Assembly (NCBI RefSeq): GCF_026342835.1
Contig: NZ_JAPEMI010000001.1
Location: 6,578,501-6,642,500, forward strand
Direction: 5' to 3'
DNA length: 64,000 nt
From: Streptomyces sp. NBC_00154
Lineage (GTDB): Bacteria; Actinomycetota; Actinomycetes; Streptomycetales; Streptomycetaceae
A program made the translations under genes and the position numbers. Below are positions 53,886 through 62,232 of this stretch, piece by piece; the stretch's first letter is position 1; every line of letters begins with the position of its first letter. The notes below the pieces were generated by a model that searched no databases, was not told where the DNA came from, and saw only the letters and a list, made by a program, of their open reading frames with translations.

Positions 53886-55529
53886 ATGACTGACTCTACC
53901 ATGCATGATGCAGGCCCCAAGGGCGTTTCGCGTCGAAGATTCATCACAGGAACTGGTTCTATTTTAGGCGCCGTGGCCCTCGCGGGTCACAGCATCCCGG
54001 CCCAGGCCGGGGTCGGCTCCGCAGCCGCTCCGATCGACTCCGGGGCCCATGTCTCGGCCCTCGTGATCGGCACCGGATACGGCGGATCCGTCGCCGCTCT
54101 GCGTCTCGCCCAGTCGGGCGTCGACGTGCACATGATCGAAATGGGCATGGCCTGGGACACCCCCGGCCCGGACGGCAAGATCTTCGCCAATACGACCTCG
54201 CCGGACAGCCGGTCGTACTGGCTCCGCACCAGGACCAAGCAGCCCCTCAGCAACTTCCTGGGCTTCCCCATCGACAAGAACGTCACCCGCAGCACCGGGA
54301 TCCTCGACGCCGAGGAGTTCAGCGGGATCACGGTCTACCAGGGCCGCGGTGTCGGTGGCGGCTCGCTGGTCAACGGTGGCATGGCGGTCACCCCCAAGCG
54401 CGAGAACTTCGGGGCCGTCCTCCCGTCGGTGGACGCCGACGAGATGTACGGGATCTACTACCCGCGCGCCAATGCCGGGCTCGGTGTCAGCACCATCGAT
54501 CCTGCCTGGTTCGACACCGCCGCGTGCTACCAGTACGCCCGGGTCGGCCGCAAGCAGGCCCAGCGTGCCGGCTTCCCGTTCGTCTTCGTGCCCACCGTGT
54601 ACGACTGGGACTACATGAAGCAGGAAGAGGCCGGAACCGTCCCCAGGTCGGCGCTGGCCGGCGAGATCCTCTACGGCAACAACTACGGCAAGAAGTCGCT
54701 GCAGAAGACGTACATCGACCGGATCAGGGCCACCGGCAGGGTCGCCATCTCGCCGCTGCACAAGGTCACTTCGGTCGCTCCGGCGACGGGCGGCGGCTAT
54801 ACGGTCGTCATCGACCAGATCGACACCGGCGGTGTCACCACGGCCACCAAAACGGTGACCGCGGACCGGGTGTTCTTCGCGGCCGGCAGCGTGGGCACCA
54901 GCAAGCTCCTGGTCAAGCTGAAGGCCACCGGCGCGCTCGCGGGCCTGAACGACGAGATCGGCAAAGGGTGGGGCGACAACGGCAACGTCATGTGCGGCCG
55001 GGCCAACCACCTGTGGGACCCCACCGGCAGACTCCAGGCATCCATTCCCACCGGCGGCATCGACAACTGGGCCGCCGGTGGCGCGTTCGCCGAGGTCGCG
55101 CCGCTGCCCACCGGGATCGAGACGTTCGCCTCGTTCTACCTGTCCATCACCAAGAACCCGAACCGGGCCGAGTTCACCTGGAACGCCGCGACGGGCAAGG
55201 TCGACCTGAACTGGCAGACCGCATGGAAGCAGCCGTCCATCGACGCCGCCAGGACGATCTTCGACAGGATCAACCAGAAGGAGGGGACGATCTACCGGAC
55301 CGATCTCTTCGGCACCTACAAGATCTGGGGCGACCACCTCACGTACCACCCGCTCGGTGGCGCGGTGCTGAACCGCGCCACCGACAACTACGGCCGCCTG
55401 CACGGTTACTCCGGCCTGTACGTCATGGACGGCTCGCTGATCCCCGGCAACACCAGCGTCAATCCGTTCGTCACCATCACCGCGCTCGCCGAACGGAACA
55501 TCGAGAAGATCATCGCCACCGACTTGTGA
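53886..55529 (+). CDS. Secreted cholesterol oxidase (type I, GMC-like flavoenzyme)
   Basis: 547 residues from ATG 53886. A Tat-type signal (SRRRFITGTGSILGAVALAG, about 15-42) precedes the FAD fold VSALVIGTGYGGSVAALRLA. Other family segments: GRGVGGGSLVNGGMAVTPKR; TYHPLGGAVLNRATDNYGRL with the catalytic His; VMDGSLIPGNTSVNPFVTIT. It matches Streptomyces ChoA, which oxidises and isomerises cholesterol to cholest-4-en-3-one using O2; FAD is non-covalent in this type. It is convergent with an AhpD-like gene three bases away. No P450 (ChoP) gene is adjacent. Confidence 0.92.
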   Translation: MTDSTMHDAGPKGVSRRRFITGTGSILGAVALAGHSIPAQAGVGSAAAPIDSGAHVSALVIGTGYGGSVAALRLAQSGVDVHMIEMGMAWDTPGPDGKIFANTTSPDSRSYWLRTRTKQPLSNFLGFPIDKNVTRSTGILDAEEFSGITVYQGRGVGGGSLVNGGMAVTPKRENFGAVLPSVDADEMYGIYYPRANAGLGVSTIDPAWFDTAACYQYARVGRKQAQRAGFPFVFVPTVYDWDYMKQEEAGTVPRSALAGEILYGNNYGKKSLQKTYIDRIRATGRVAISPLHKVTSVAPATGGGYTVVIDQIDTGGVTTATKTVTADRVFFAAGSVGTSKLLVKLKATGALAGLNDEIGKGWGDNGNVMCGRANHLWDPTGRLQASIPTGGIDNWAAGGAFAEVAPLPTGIETFASFYLSITKNPNRAEFTWNAATGKVDLNWQTAWKQPSIDAARTIFDRINQKEGTIYRTDLFGTYKIWGDHLTYHPLGGAVLNRATDNYGRLHGYSGLYVMDGSLIPGNTSVNPFVTITALAERNIEKIIATDL

Positions 55530-55532
55530 CGA

Positions 55533-56012
55533 TCAACGGCCGGGCAGCGCGCACACGGTGTCGAGGCCCAGCACATGGTTGAGCCGGCCGAACGCCAGCC
55601 ATGATCCGATGCTCATGCTCAGCTCCACGATCTCGAGCTGGCTGTAGTGCGCGCTCATCCGGGACCAGAACGCGTCGTCGAGGTTGTGGTGATCGAGGGC
55701 GTACCGCTCGGCGTATTCGGCGGCCAACCGGGTCCGGTCGTCGAAAACGTCGGCGGTACGCCACTGGGTCACCGCGTCGGCGAAACCCTCCTCGACCTTT
55801 ACGCCGTCCCGTTCGGTCCGCCAGTCGAGACAGAAGACGCACCCGTTGATCTGGGCGATCCGCAACCGTGCGGCTTCGAACTCGCGCAGCCCCAGGGTGG
55901 TATGGGCGTACACCGCCAGCGAGAAGTTCGATGCGGCGATCCCGATCCCGGGCACCATCTCGCCCCACACGTACTCGATCGCGTCCTTGCCCTCGGGGAT
56001 GTCGATGTTCAT
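55533..56012 (-). CDS. Carboxymuconolactone decarboxylase/AhpD-family protein
   Basis: 159 residues from ATG 56012, overlapping the upstream stop (ATGA). The CxxC motif is in RIAQINGCVFCLDWRTE, followed by the helix VEEGFADAVTQWRTADVFDD, the AhpD/CMD arrangement of redox-active cysteines with nearby His (YALDHHNLDD, MSAHYSQLEIVELSM). Many such proteins are peroxidase-like reductants. Translationally coupled to a DapB-like oxidoreductase. Confidence 0.85.
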   Translation of the reverse strand: MNIDIPEGKDAIEYVWGEMVPGIGIAASNFSLAVYAHTTLGLREFEAARLRIAQINGCVFCLDWRTERDGVKVEEGFADAVTQWRTADVFDDRTRLAAEYAERYALDHHNLDDAFWSRMSAHYSQLEIVELSMSIGSWLAFGRLNHVLGLDTVCALPGR

Positions 56013-57088
56013 GGTTGTCTCCTTCCGAGCCTGCCGACTGCGGGACGCAGCGGGACGTCGAGCGCGTCGTAGAGTCCTGGTTCCGCGTTCACGAGCCAGT
56101 CGATGGCGCTCACGAGCCGGCCCACCGCGGTCGCGTTCCCGCCCGCGGATCTGTTCTCGCCCTCGTCGGTGGCCTCGACCGTGACCTCGATGCGCGGGCG
56201 GCCCTCGATGATCACTCGATGTGCGCCGTCGCCGTCGGGCGGCGTCGGCCAGTCCGGTGCGCAGGAGGGGTGAATGCGGGTGATGTGCTCGATGACGATG
56301 CGGGGTTCGCCCCCGACGATGCCCTGCACTTCGAACCGCACCGCGCCCTGGGTGCCGGCCTCGAACGAGCCCATCGTCCTGGTGCTCACCGTGGCGTCCA
56401 GCGCGCGCCGGTCCAACGTCTCGCGGATGTCGTCGAGTTCGGCTCCCAGAGCCCTGGCCATCAGCCGAATCTGCCCACCCCACACCATGGTCGGGACGGT
56501 CGGTGCGAGCATCAGCGGCTCGTACTCCATCGGCTGGCCCATGCCGACCAGGTACCGGACCGATTCCTCCTGCTCGTAGGTGGAGTAGTCGAAGATCTCC
56601 TGACAGCGGATCACGTCGATGGAGGTGCCGAGTCCGCTGATCAGCAACGGGAGTACGTCATTGCCCCAGCCCGGATCGACACCGGAGACGAACAGCGAAC
56701 CGCCACCGTCCGCGATGGCGGCCAGCACCGGTTCCCGCAGCTCCGGCGGGGCGCCCAGCTGGTCGTACAGGGCGTACAGCGCGGGGGTGACGACCACGGC
56801 CCCGGTCCGGATCGCCCTGCTGATGTCGGCGAGTGCTTCGTCGGGGCGGATGTCGCCGGACGCGGCGTAGACCACGGCCCGGGGACCGGTGGCCAGCGCG
56901 GCATCGACGTCGTCGTTCGCCACGACCCCCAGCTGACGACCGAGCCCACCGAGCTCGCCCGCGTCACGTCCCACCTTGTCGGGGTTGTGGACGAGTACGG
57001 CGGTGAGCTCGAGCGCCGGATGGGCCTCGACAGCGCGGATTGCGGCGCGGCCGACGTTGCCCGTGCCCCAGACAACCGTGGAAATCAT
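56009..57088 (-). CDS. DapB-like NAD(P)-binding oxidoreductase (amine dehydrogenase-like)
   Basis: 359 residues from ATG 57088. The N-terminal fold ISTVVWGTGNVGRAAIRAVE and domain order match the dihydrodipicolinate reductase-like proteins annotated as NAD(P)H-dependent amine dehydrogenases (2,4-diaminopentanoate dehydrogenase group). VSGVDPGWGNDVLPLLIS is a conserved segment. In mycobacteria relatives are often near steroid genes; here it sits beside cholesterol oxidase, on the opposite strand. Substrate unknown. No ribosome site is seen. Confidence 0.75.
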   Translation of the reverse strand: MISTVVWGTGNVGRAAIRAVEAHPALELTAVLVHNPDKVGRDAGELGGLGRQLGVVANDDVDAALATGPRAVVYAASGDIRPDEALADISRAIRTGAVVVTPALYALYDQLGAPPELREPVLAAIADGGGSLFVSGVDPGWGNDVLPLLISGLGTSIDVIRCQEIFDYSTYEQEESVRYLVGMGQPMEYEPLMLAPTVPTMVWGGQIRLMARALGAELDDIRETLDRRALDATVSTRTMGSFEAGTQGAVRFEVQGIVGGEPRIVIEHITRIHPSCAPDWPTPPDGDGAHRVIIEGRPRIEVTVEATDEGENRSAGGNATAVGRLVSAIDWLVNAEPGLYDALDVPLRPAVGRLGRRQP

Positions 57089-57273
57089 GCGCGGAGGGTA
57101 GCGAGAGGGCCTATCAGTTCCTAGTGCCGTGACACGACGAGTTTGTCGGGCGGGACAGGGGGGCCGGGGCCTCACCGGGAGGCGGCTCGGGCTGCGCCCG
57201 CTACGTCGTCAGGGCAGTGGACACACCGCGGCACTGCGTGTGCTGCGCCCCGGGCTCGCGTGGTCGGTTCCGG

Positions 57274-58467
57274 TCAGGCCGTCTCGGCCTCCAGACGGCT
57301 GGGAGCGGTATGCGGCGAGCGGAGTACGTGGGCTGAGCACACGGCCACGACGCAGAAGCCGAGAGGCAGCAGAAAGGTCAGGTTGAGCGGCATGAAATGC
57401 GTCAGCGGTCCGATGGCGGCGGGGCCGGCGAGCATGCCGAGATAGCCCAGGCCGGCGACGCGCGAGACGTTCGTTCCGGCGGCACTCGGATCGGCGTGGC
57501 CTGCGGCACTGAAGAGCTGAGGGATGCAGCCGGACAGTCCGGCCCCGAACACGGCCCAGCCGGCCAGGGCCAGCGGGATCCACGTGGAGAACGTGGCCGC
57601 CGTCAGGCCGACCGCGGCCAGGGCCGCCCCGTAGCGGAGGATGGCCGCCGGCCCGAAGCGCATGGCCACTCGGTCGGCCAGCAGTCGACCGATGGTCATG
57701 GCGGTCGAGAACGCACCATAGGCGAGAGCGGCGACGGCGGCGGAGGCGTTCAGGACATCCCGCAGATGCAGAGTGCTCCAGTCGTTGGCCACGCCTTCGC
57801 AGAGCATGAGCATCAGCGCGAGCGCGGCCAGCGCCCAGATGCGGCGGGATGTCCGGTGCACCGGTTGCGTCACACCGGCGGGGGCCTCCGCGGCAGACGA
57901 GGGGGTGTGCTCGGCCGGCAGGAGCCCGCGGGCGGCGAGCGCGGCCACGGCGAGACCGAGAACGGCCACTGAGCCGAGGGTCACCGCCGGACTCCAGCCC
58001 CAGCTGAGCGTGCGCGCGCCAAGCAGCGCGGCAAGGACGCCGCCGATGGAGAACGTGGCGTGGAAGGCGGACATGACGGGGCGTCGGTAGCCCCGCTCGA
58101 CCTGGATGGCGTGGGCGTTCATGCTGACGTCCAGACAGCCATTGCCGAGTCCGAGCAGCGCAAGGGCCGCTCCCAGCGTCCACGCGTCCGTGGCCAGGCC
58201 CGGCAGGATCACGGCTGCGCTGCACAGTGCCGCGCTCAGCGGTACGACGGTGCGGGCGCCCCACCGATCGGTGAGCGGGCCCGTGATCCGCATCCCCGCG
58301 AACGCTCCCGCACCCAGGAGCAGGAGTAGCCAGCCGAGCACGGCATGACTGATGCCGACGTGGCGCTCGACGGCAGGGATGTGGACGACCCACATCCCCA
58401 GGACGAAGCCGTTCAGGGCGAAGTAGGCGGTCGTGACCAGTCGGCCGGTCCGCAGCGATCTCTCCAT
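57274..58467 (-). CDS. MFS transporter, YbjJ-like
   Basis: 397 residues from ATG 58467; the frame continues to ATG 58488, which would overlap an operator. Twelve membrane segments. FALNGFVLGMWVVHIPAVER, GPLTDRWGARTVV and GNGCLDVSMNAHAIQVERGY resemble the transporter at 983-2200 (FALDGFLFAGWVVRIPAIK, MNVAMNSAAVDL). Sugar or drug export is typical of the group; the actual substrate is unknown. Divergent from a DeoR regulator that probably represses it. Confidence 0.85.
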   Translation of the reverse strand: MERSLRTGRLVTTAYFALNGFVLGMWVVHIPAVERHVGISHAVLGWLLLLLGAGAFAGMRITGPLTDRWGARTVVPLSAALCSAAVILPGLATDAWTLGAALALLGLGNGCLDVSMNAHAIQVERGYRRPVMSAFHATFSIGGVLAALLGARTLSWGWSPAVTLGSVAVLGLAVAALAARGLLPAEHTPSSAAEAPAGVTQPVHRTSRRIWALAALALMLMLCEGVANDWSTLHLRDVLNASAAVAALAYGAFSTAMTIGRLLADRVAMRFGPAAILRYGAALAAVGLTAATFSTWIPLALAGWAVFGAGLSGCIPQLFSAAGHADPSAAGTNVSRVAGLGYLGMLAGPAAIGPLTHFMPLNLTFLLPLGFCVVAVCSAHVLRSPHTAPSRLEAETA

Positions 58468-58482
58468 GCCGATGAACATAAC

Positions 58483-58531
58483 GAACATCTCTGATGTTTG
58501 AAAGCTTGCATTTTGAACATCGCTGGTGTTC
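58483..58531. promoter_or_regulatory. Pair of palindromic operators between MFS and DeoR genes
   Basis: GAACATCTCTGATGTTTG (58483-58500) and GAACATCGCTGGTGTTC (58515-58531) are near-identical copies with start points 32 bases apart. Each is an inverted repeat GAACA...TGTTC. They lie in the promoter region shared by the divergent genes, a little before the GTG of the DeoR gene. They are the likely binding sites of the DeoR protein, regulating itself and the transporter. Confidence 0.7.
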
Positions 58532-58541
58532 TATCGCTGAT

Positions 58542-59300
58542 GTGGCGAGTACGGATCGACTGAGACGGATCACCGAGGCGGTACGCGAAGCGGGCAGTGC
58601 CGGCGTCGCGGAGCTGGCCGCCCTGACCGGCGCGTCGGAGATGACCATCCGCCGTGACCTGGAGACCCTGGCCGAGCAGGGCATCCTGGAGCGGTACCGA
58701 GGGGGAGCGAGGAGCCTGCTGCTGCGCGGCGACGAACCCCCCTTCGGGCTGCGGGCGACGGAGGGACTGGAGGCCAAGCGACGCATTGCCTCCGAGGTCG
58801 CCGGGCTGATCGCCGACGGGGAATCCGTGGTCCTCGACAGCGGCACCACCTGCCTGGAAGTGGCCCGCGCGCTGGAACACCGGCGCCTGACGGTCATGCC
58901 GCTTTCCCTGCACGCGGTGAACGCACTGACCGGAGCGCCGGACCTCACGCTGCTGGTGCCGGGCGGCCGCCCCCGGCGGGGCGAGCTCGCACTCACCGGC
59001 CCGCTCGCCGAGGCGTCGCTGGCCGCCCTGCGTTTCGACACCGCGGTCATCGGCTGCTGCGGACTGAACGCGGCGAACGGCCTGACCGCGTACGACTTGG
59101 ACGACGCCGCCACCAAGCGGGCCGCGATCGCATCGGCCCGCCGGGTCATCGCGGTCACGGACGGCGCGAAGTTCTCCCGTACCGCCCTTGCCTTTGTCGC
59201 ACCCGCCACTGCACTGCACGCCGTTGTCACCGACGAGACCGCGCCCGAGGGCGAGGTCGACGCACTGGCTGCGGCGGGCGTGCACGTGCGACAGGTATGA
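58542..59300 (+). CDS. DeoR-family transcriptional regulator
   Basis: 252 residues from GTG 58542 (VASTDRLRRITEAVREAG), chosen because the longer frame from 58494 would run through the operator pair. HTH about 5-55 (VAELAALTGASEMTIRRDLE, EQGILERYRGGARSL) and the DeoR sensor domain (DSGTTCLEVARAL, VIGCCGLNAANG). Probably binds a phosphorylated sugar or related ligand. Divergent from the MFS transporter. Confidence 0.85.
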   Translation: MASTDRLRRITEAVREAGSAGVAELAALTGASEMTIRRDLETLAEQGILERYRGGARSLLLRGDEPPFGLRATEGLEAKRRIASEVAGLIADGESVVLDSGTTCLEVARALEHRRLTVMPLSLHAVNALTGAPDLTLLVPGGRPRRGELALTGPLAEASLAALRFDTAVIGCCGLNAANGLTAYDLDDAATKRAAIASARRVIAVTDGAKFSRTALAFVAPATALHAVVTDETAPEGEVDALAAAGVHVRQV

Positions 59301-59443
59301 CCTGGGCGTCAGTTGAACGGCACGCACCCCGGCGTTCCGTCTTGATGCTGTCCAGAATGTGGGTGCTCGCCGCGCTGAGCGCACTGCGGAGCAGCAGGCT
59401 CTTCTGACCGGTGGGCCGGCCGCCGCTGCTCCACCGCACATGA

Positions 59444-60505
59444 CTATTCGTGATCGATATCCATTCCTGCGACACGCCTCGAGGGCCGACGACCGCCGCC
59501 ATTGGCCCTGGCCCGGGTCGCGTTGGCGGCGAGCAGGGCCAAGCCGAGCGGCGTGAGTGTGTGCAGCACGGTGGTCGCGTAGCGGACGCTGGCGATCAGC
59601 TGCGAGTCGCGCAGCGCCTGGGTGTGGAAGGTGACGGTGCCGGGGGATATGCCCAGAGAACGGGCGAGTTCACTCCCGGTGGCCCCCGTGGCGGAGGCAC
59701 GCAGTACAAGTGCACGAGTGCGGCCCAGCAGCGTGGTCAGCGGGACGGTGTCGCCGTCGGCGATGTCTGCCGCTGCGGCCAGCCGCTCATGGCGCATGGG
59801 GTAGACCAGCACGGGCGGTAACTCGGGGTCCGCCAGCACCACGGCTGAACCCCAGCAGAAGTACGAGGGCACCAACCGCAGTCCTCTGCCGCCCAGATGC
59901 AGGTCCGCGTCGACGGTGGGGTGGTCCGCCTCGAGGACGGGGCTGCGCCAGCGAAAGCCCGGCCCCAGGCCGGACAGCATGTCCTCGACCCCTCTTCCCA
60001 GCAGGGAACGGGTGCGGAAGACCCGCTCGGCCTCGATGCGGGTGCGAATGGTCGCCTCGTGCGGCGCGATGAGCGCGTCGTAGTACGCCCTCAGCCCTGC
60101 GGTCAGCTCGTTCCTGTGCTCAGCGGCGGCCAGCCGAGTCAGTCCGCGCGGAGTCGCGGTCACCACTCTGATCAGCTGATCGAGTTCGGCCGCCACCCGG
60201 GCGGACGGGGTGGCGCGGATGGCTTCGAGACCGGGAGAAAGTCCCTCGCCGGCGGCGGCGGGGGTGAGGAAATCCGGGAAGTAGGCGGCGCGCGGAAACA
60301 GTGGCAGCAGCAAATGCCGCACCGTGCGAGCCAGTTCGGGATCGTTCAGCTTTTCGCAGGCGAAGCGCAGCCAGGCGGCGTAGGTCCCGCGGCCGCGCTT
60401 GGTCTGCAGGCGGTGGAGTGAGGCCGCTGTCTCCCACAGGGGATCGGGCTCGGCGGTCAGGCGGGTCCGGCCGAGATCGGGTCCGGAGAAGTGAATGCGG
60501 AGCAC
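59444..60505 (-). CDS. ArsR-like winged-helix regulator (DUF5937-type)
   Basis: 353 residues from GTG 60505 (MLRIHFSGPDLGRTRLTAEP). The N-terminal about 230 residues form a ligand-binding-like domain common in Streptomyces regulators. The C-terminal HTH (about 265-330: LGRTRALVLRASATGATGSE, then ARSLGISPGTVTFHTQALRD) is a LuxR/ArsR-type winged helix. Target unknown; the neighbouring inhibitor gene at 60666 is divergent and could be one. Confidence 0.8.
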   Translation of the reverse strand: MLRIHFSGPDLGRTRLTAEPDPLWETAASLHRLQTKRGRGTYAAWLRFACEKLNDPELARTVRHLLLPLFPRAAYFPDFLTPAAAGEGLSPGLEAIRATPSARVAAELDQLIRVVTATPRGLTRLAAAEHRNELTAGLRAYYDALIAPHEATIRTRIEAERVFRTRSLLGRGVEDMLSGLGPGFRWRSPVLEADHPTVDADLHLGGRGLRLVPSYFCWGSAVVLADPELPPVLVYPMRHERLAAAADIADGDTVPLTTLLGRTRALVLRASATGATGSELARSLGISPGTVTFHTQALRDSQLIASVRYATTVLHTLTPLGLALLAANATRARANGGGRRPSRRVAGMDIDHE

Positions 60506-60665
60506 AGTACTCCTTCACGTGAGGTGCCCGTTTCAACAGAGCTCGAACAAGGTAGCTGCCTGTGAACAGCGGTGGCAATCTCTGTGAAGGTGTGGTTCAA
60601 CCGGCTTCACAATTCAGTGATTCGGTTGGATTACGTGTTTCGGTATCGATCGAGAAGGGGAGAAA

Positions 60666-61040
60666 ATGAAGCTGGCCAAGTTCTTTGCTGCCGCGGCTGT
60701 GGCTGGAATGTCCATTGCCGGTCTTGCGGCCCCCGCGAGCGCCACGGAGCACAATGGCGTGTGCGAGTCGGGCGAGTTCTGCCTCTGGTACAACCCGAAC
60801 TATGCGAACGGCATCTGGGACATGTACTACGCGGACCTCAACCTCAACGACAACTACTTCATCGGCAACTCCAGCCAGCGGGTCGGCAACAACTCCGCCT
60901 CGGCCAAGAATCTGGACTCCCTGCGGTGGTACGTCTACTTCGGGACGAACAAGACCGGTACGTCCGGCTGGTACGACTCCGGTGAGGTCAACTCGCAGAT
61001 GACGAACTTCCGGAACCAGATCGAGTCCGCCTCGTACTGA
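60666..61040 (+). CDS. Secreted peptidase inhibitor, family I36 (SMPI-like)
   Basis: 124 residues from ATG 60666 (GAAGGGGAG upstream). Signal peptide about 1-27 (ending APASA-TEH). The mature part has ESGEFCLWYNPNYANGIWDM and NNSASAKNLDSLRWYVYF, the crystallin-like Cys/Trp/Tyr/Asn-rich pattern of I36 inhibitors such as Streptomyces SMPI, which blocks metalloproteases. Only two Cys are visible (C33 and C39 region), fewer than the four of SMPI, so the target may differ. Confidence 0.85.
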   Translation: MKLAKFFAAAAVAGMSIAGLAAPASATEHNGVCESGEFCLWYNPNYANGIWDMYYADLNLNDNYFIGNSSQRVGNNSASAKNLDSLRWYVYFGTNKTGTSGWYDSGEVNSQMTNFRNQIESASY

Positions 61041-61048
61041 TCCCCCGG

Positions 61049-61091
61049 CCCGGCCGGCCGGCGGGGTCGCAAGCCACGCCGGCCGGCCGGG
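61049..61091 (+). terminator. Hairpin between inhibitor and lipoprotein genes
   Basis: CCCGGCCGGCCGGCG (61049-61063) pairs perfectly with CGCCGGCCGGCCGGG (61077-61091), a 15-bp stem with a 13-base loop, 8 bases after the inhibitor stop. Confidence 0.8.
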
Positions 61092-61127
61092 GTGCACGCA
61101 CCCACCCCTGGAGCCTGGAGACCAGCC

Positions 61128-62054
61128 ATGTTCGCACCCGGGCACAGAAAGCCCGCGCGCTTCCCGTCCGCTGCCGCTGCCCTGCTCGTGGCCTGCGTCC
61201 TTGCAGGTTGCTCGGCCGGTGCGGGGCAGTCCGGGAAGCATCTCGAAAACCCCGCGGCACAGTCCCTCCGTATCCTCACGGCCGTGGAAGCCGCTCGCAT
61301 GGAGGTGCCGCTGGCCCGTTACACCGTCGGCCTGGCCGACGGTCGCGCCATCAACGCGGCCGAGAGCCGCCTCGTCGCGCAGTGCGCGGCGCGCTACGGC
61401 CTCACGTTGGCGCCCGAGCAGCGGGACGGCGGCGCGGAGCCCGGCACCAGTGTGGAGCGCCGGTACGGGATAACCGACCGGAAACTGGCCGCCGTGAGCG
61501 GGTACGGAATGGGCGACAAGCCCGCGAAACGGACCGCCGAACCACATGCGAAGATCCCCGAATATCTCCGGACGGCAATTCTTGCCGGCCGCGGACCGGC
61601 CACCGTGAACGGCCGCAAGGTGCCGGATCAGGGGTGCAGCGGAGAAGCCCGCGAAACGCTTGCGAAAAGGGCGATTCCCAGTCGCAATCAGAATCTTGCC
61701 CTCAGCCTCATGGACGAGAGTTTCTATGTGTCACGGCGCGACCCTCGGGTGCGGAAAGTGATTTCCGAATGGTCGGCCTGCATGCGGCGCGGTGGTTACG
61801 ACTACAACGATCCGCTGGACGCGGCAGGAGATACCCGTTTTGGTACCGGACAGACCCGGCAGGAGCGGGATGTGGCATTGGCGGACATTGACTGCAAGGA
61901 AGCGGTGAATCTCACCGGCATCTGGTTCGCGGTGGAGTCCGAATATCAACAGGGACAGCTCGCCGAGAACCGGACACAGCTCGAAGACGCCCTTCGGGCG
62001 GGTCGTGCACGGGTCGTCGCCGCACAAGAGATTCTCGATCGGGCCGGTAGCTGA
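61128..62054 (+). CDS. Lipoprotein of unknown function
   Basis: 308 residues from ATG 61128 (GGAG 7 bases upstream). The N-terminus has a basic region, a hydrophobic stretch and the lipobox VLAGC, with lipidation expected at about Cys30. The mature protein is hydrophilic, with several Cys (for example QCAARYG, DQGCSGEARE, WSACMRRGGYDY, DCKEAV). The motif YDYNDPLDAAGD is reminiscent of Streptomyces envelope proteins of unknown role. It would be acylated by the Lgt/Lsp/Lnt pathway. No family recognised. Confidence 0.8.
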   Translation: MFAPGHRKPARFPSAAAALLVACVLAGCSAGAGQSGKHLENPAAQSLRILTAVEAARMEVPLARYTVGLADGRAINAAESRLVAQCAARYGLTLAPEQRDGGAEPGTSVERRYGITDRKLAAVSGYGMGDKPAKRTAEPHAKIPEYLRTAILAGRGPATVNGRKVPDQGCSGEARETLAKRAIPSRNQNLALSLMDESFYVSRRDPRVRKVISEWSACMRRGGYDYNDPLDAAGDTRFGTGQTRQERDVALADIDCKEAVNLTGIWFAVESEYQQGQLAENRTQLEDALRAGRARVVAAQEILDRAGS

Positions 62055-62232
62055 ACGGGGTCCCCTGGTCCGCCGGGTCGACTCCGCCCGAAGCTGTGCG
62101 TGGCCACGGTCAGGTCGTGCGGGTCTGCCTGATCGAGGATGTGAGAGGGAGCGGCTGTCCGGGCGAGCACCGTATGACTGCGGCGAACGGACGGCCTGCT
62201 CGGAAGGGAAGTTGGAGTGGGGCTGTCCTGAG

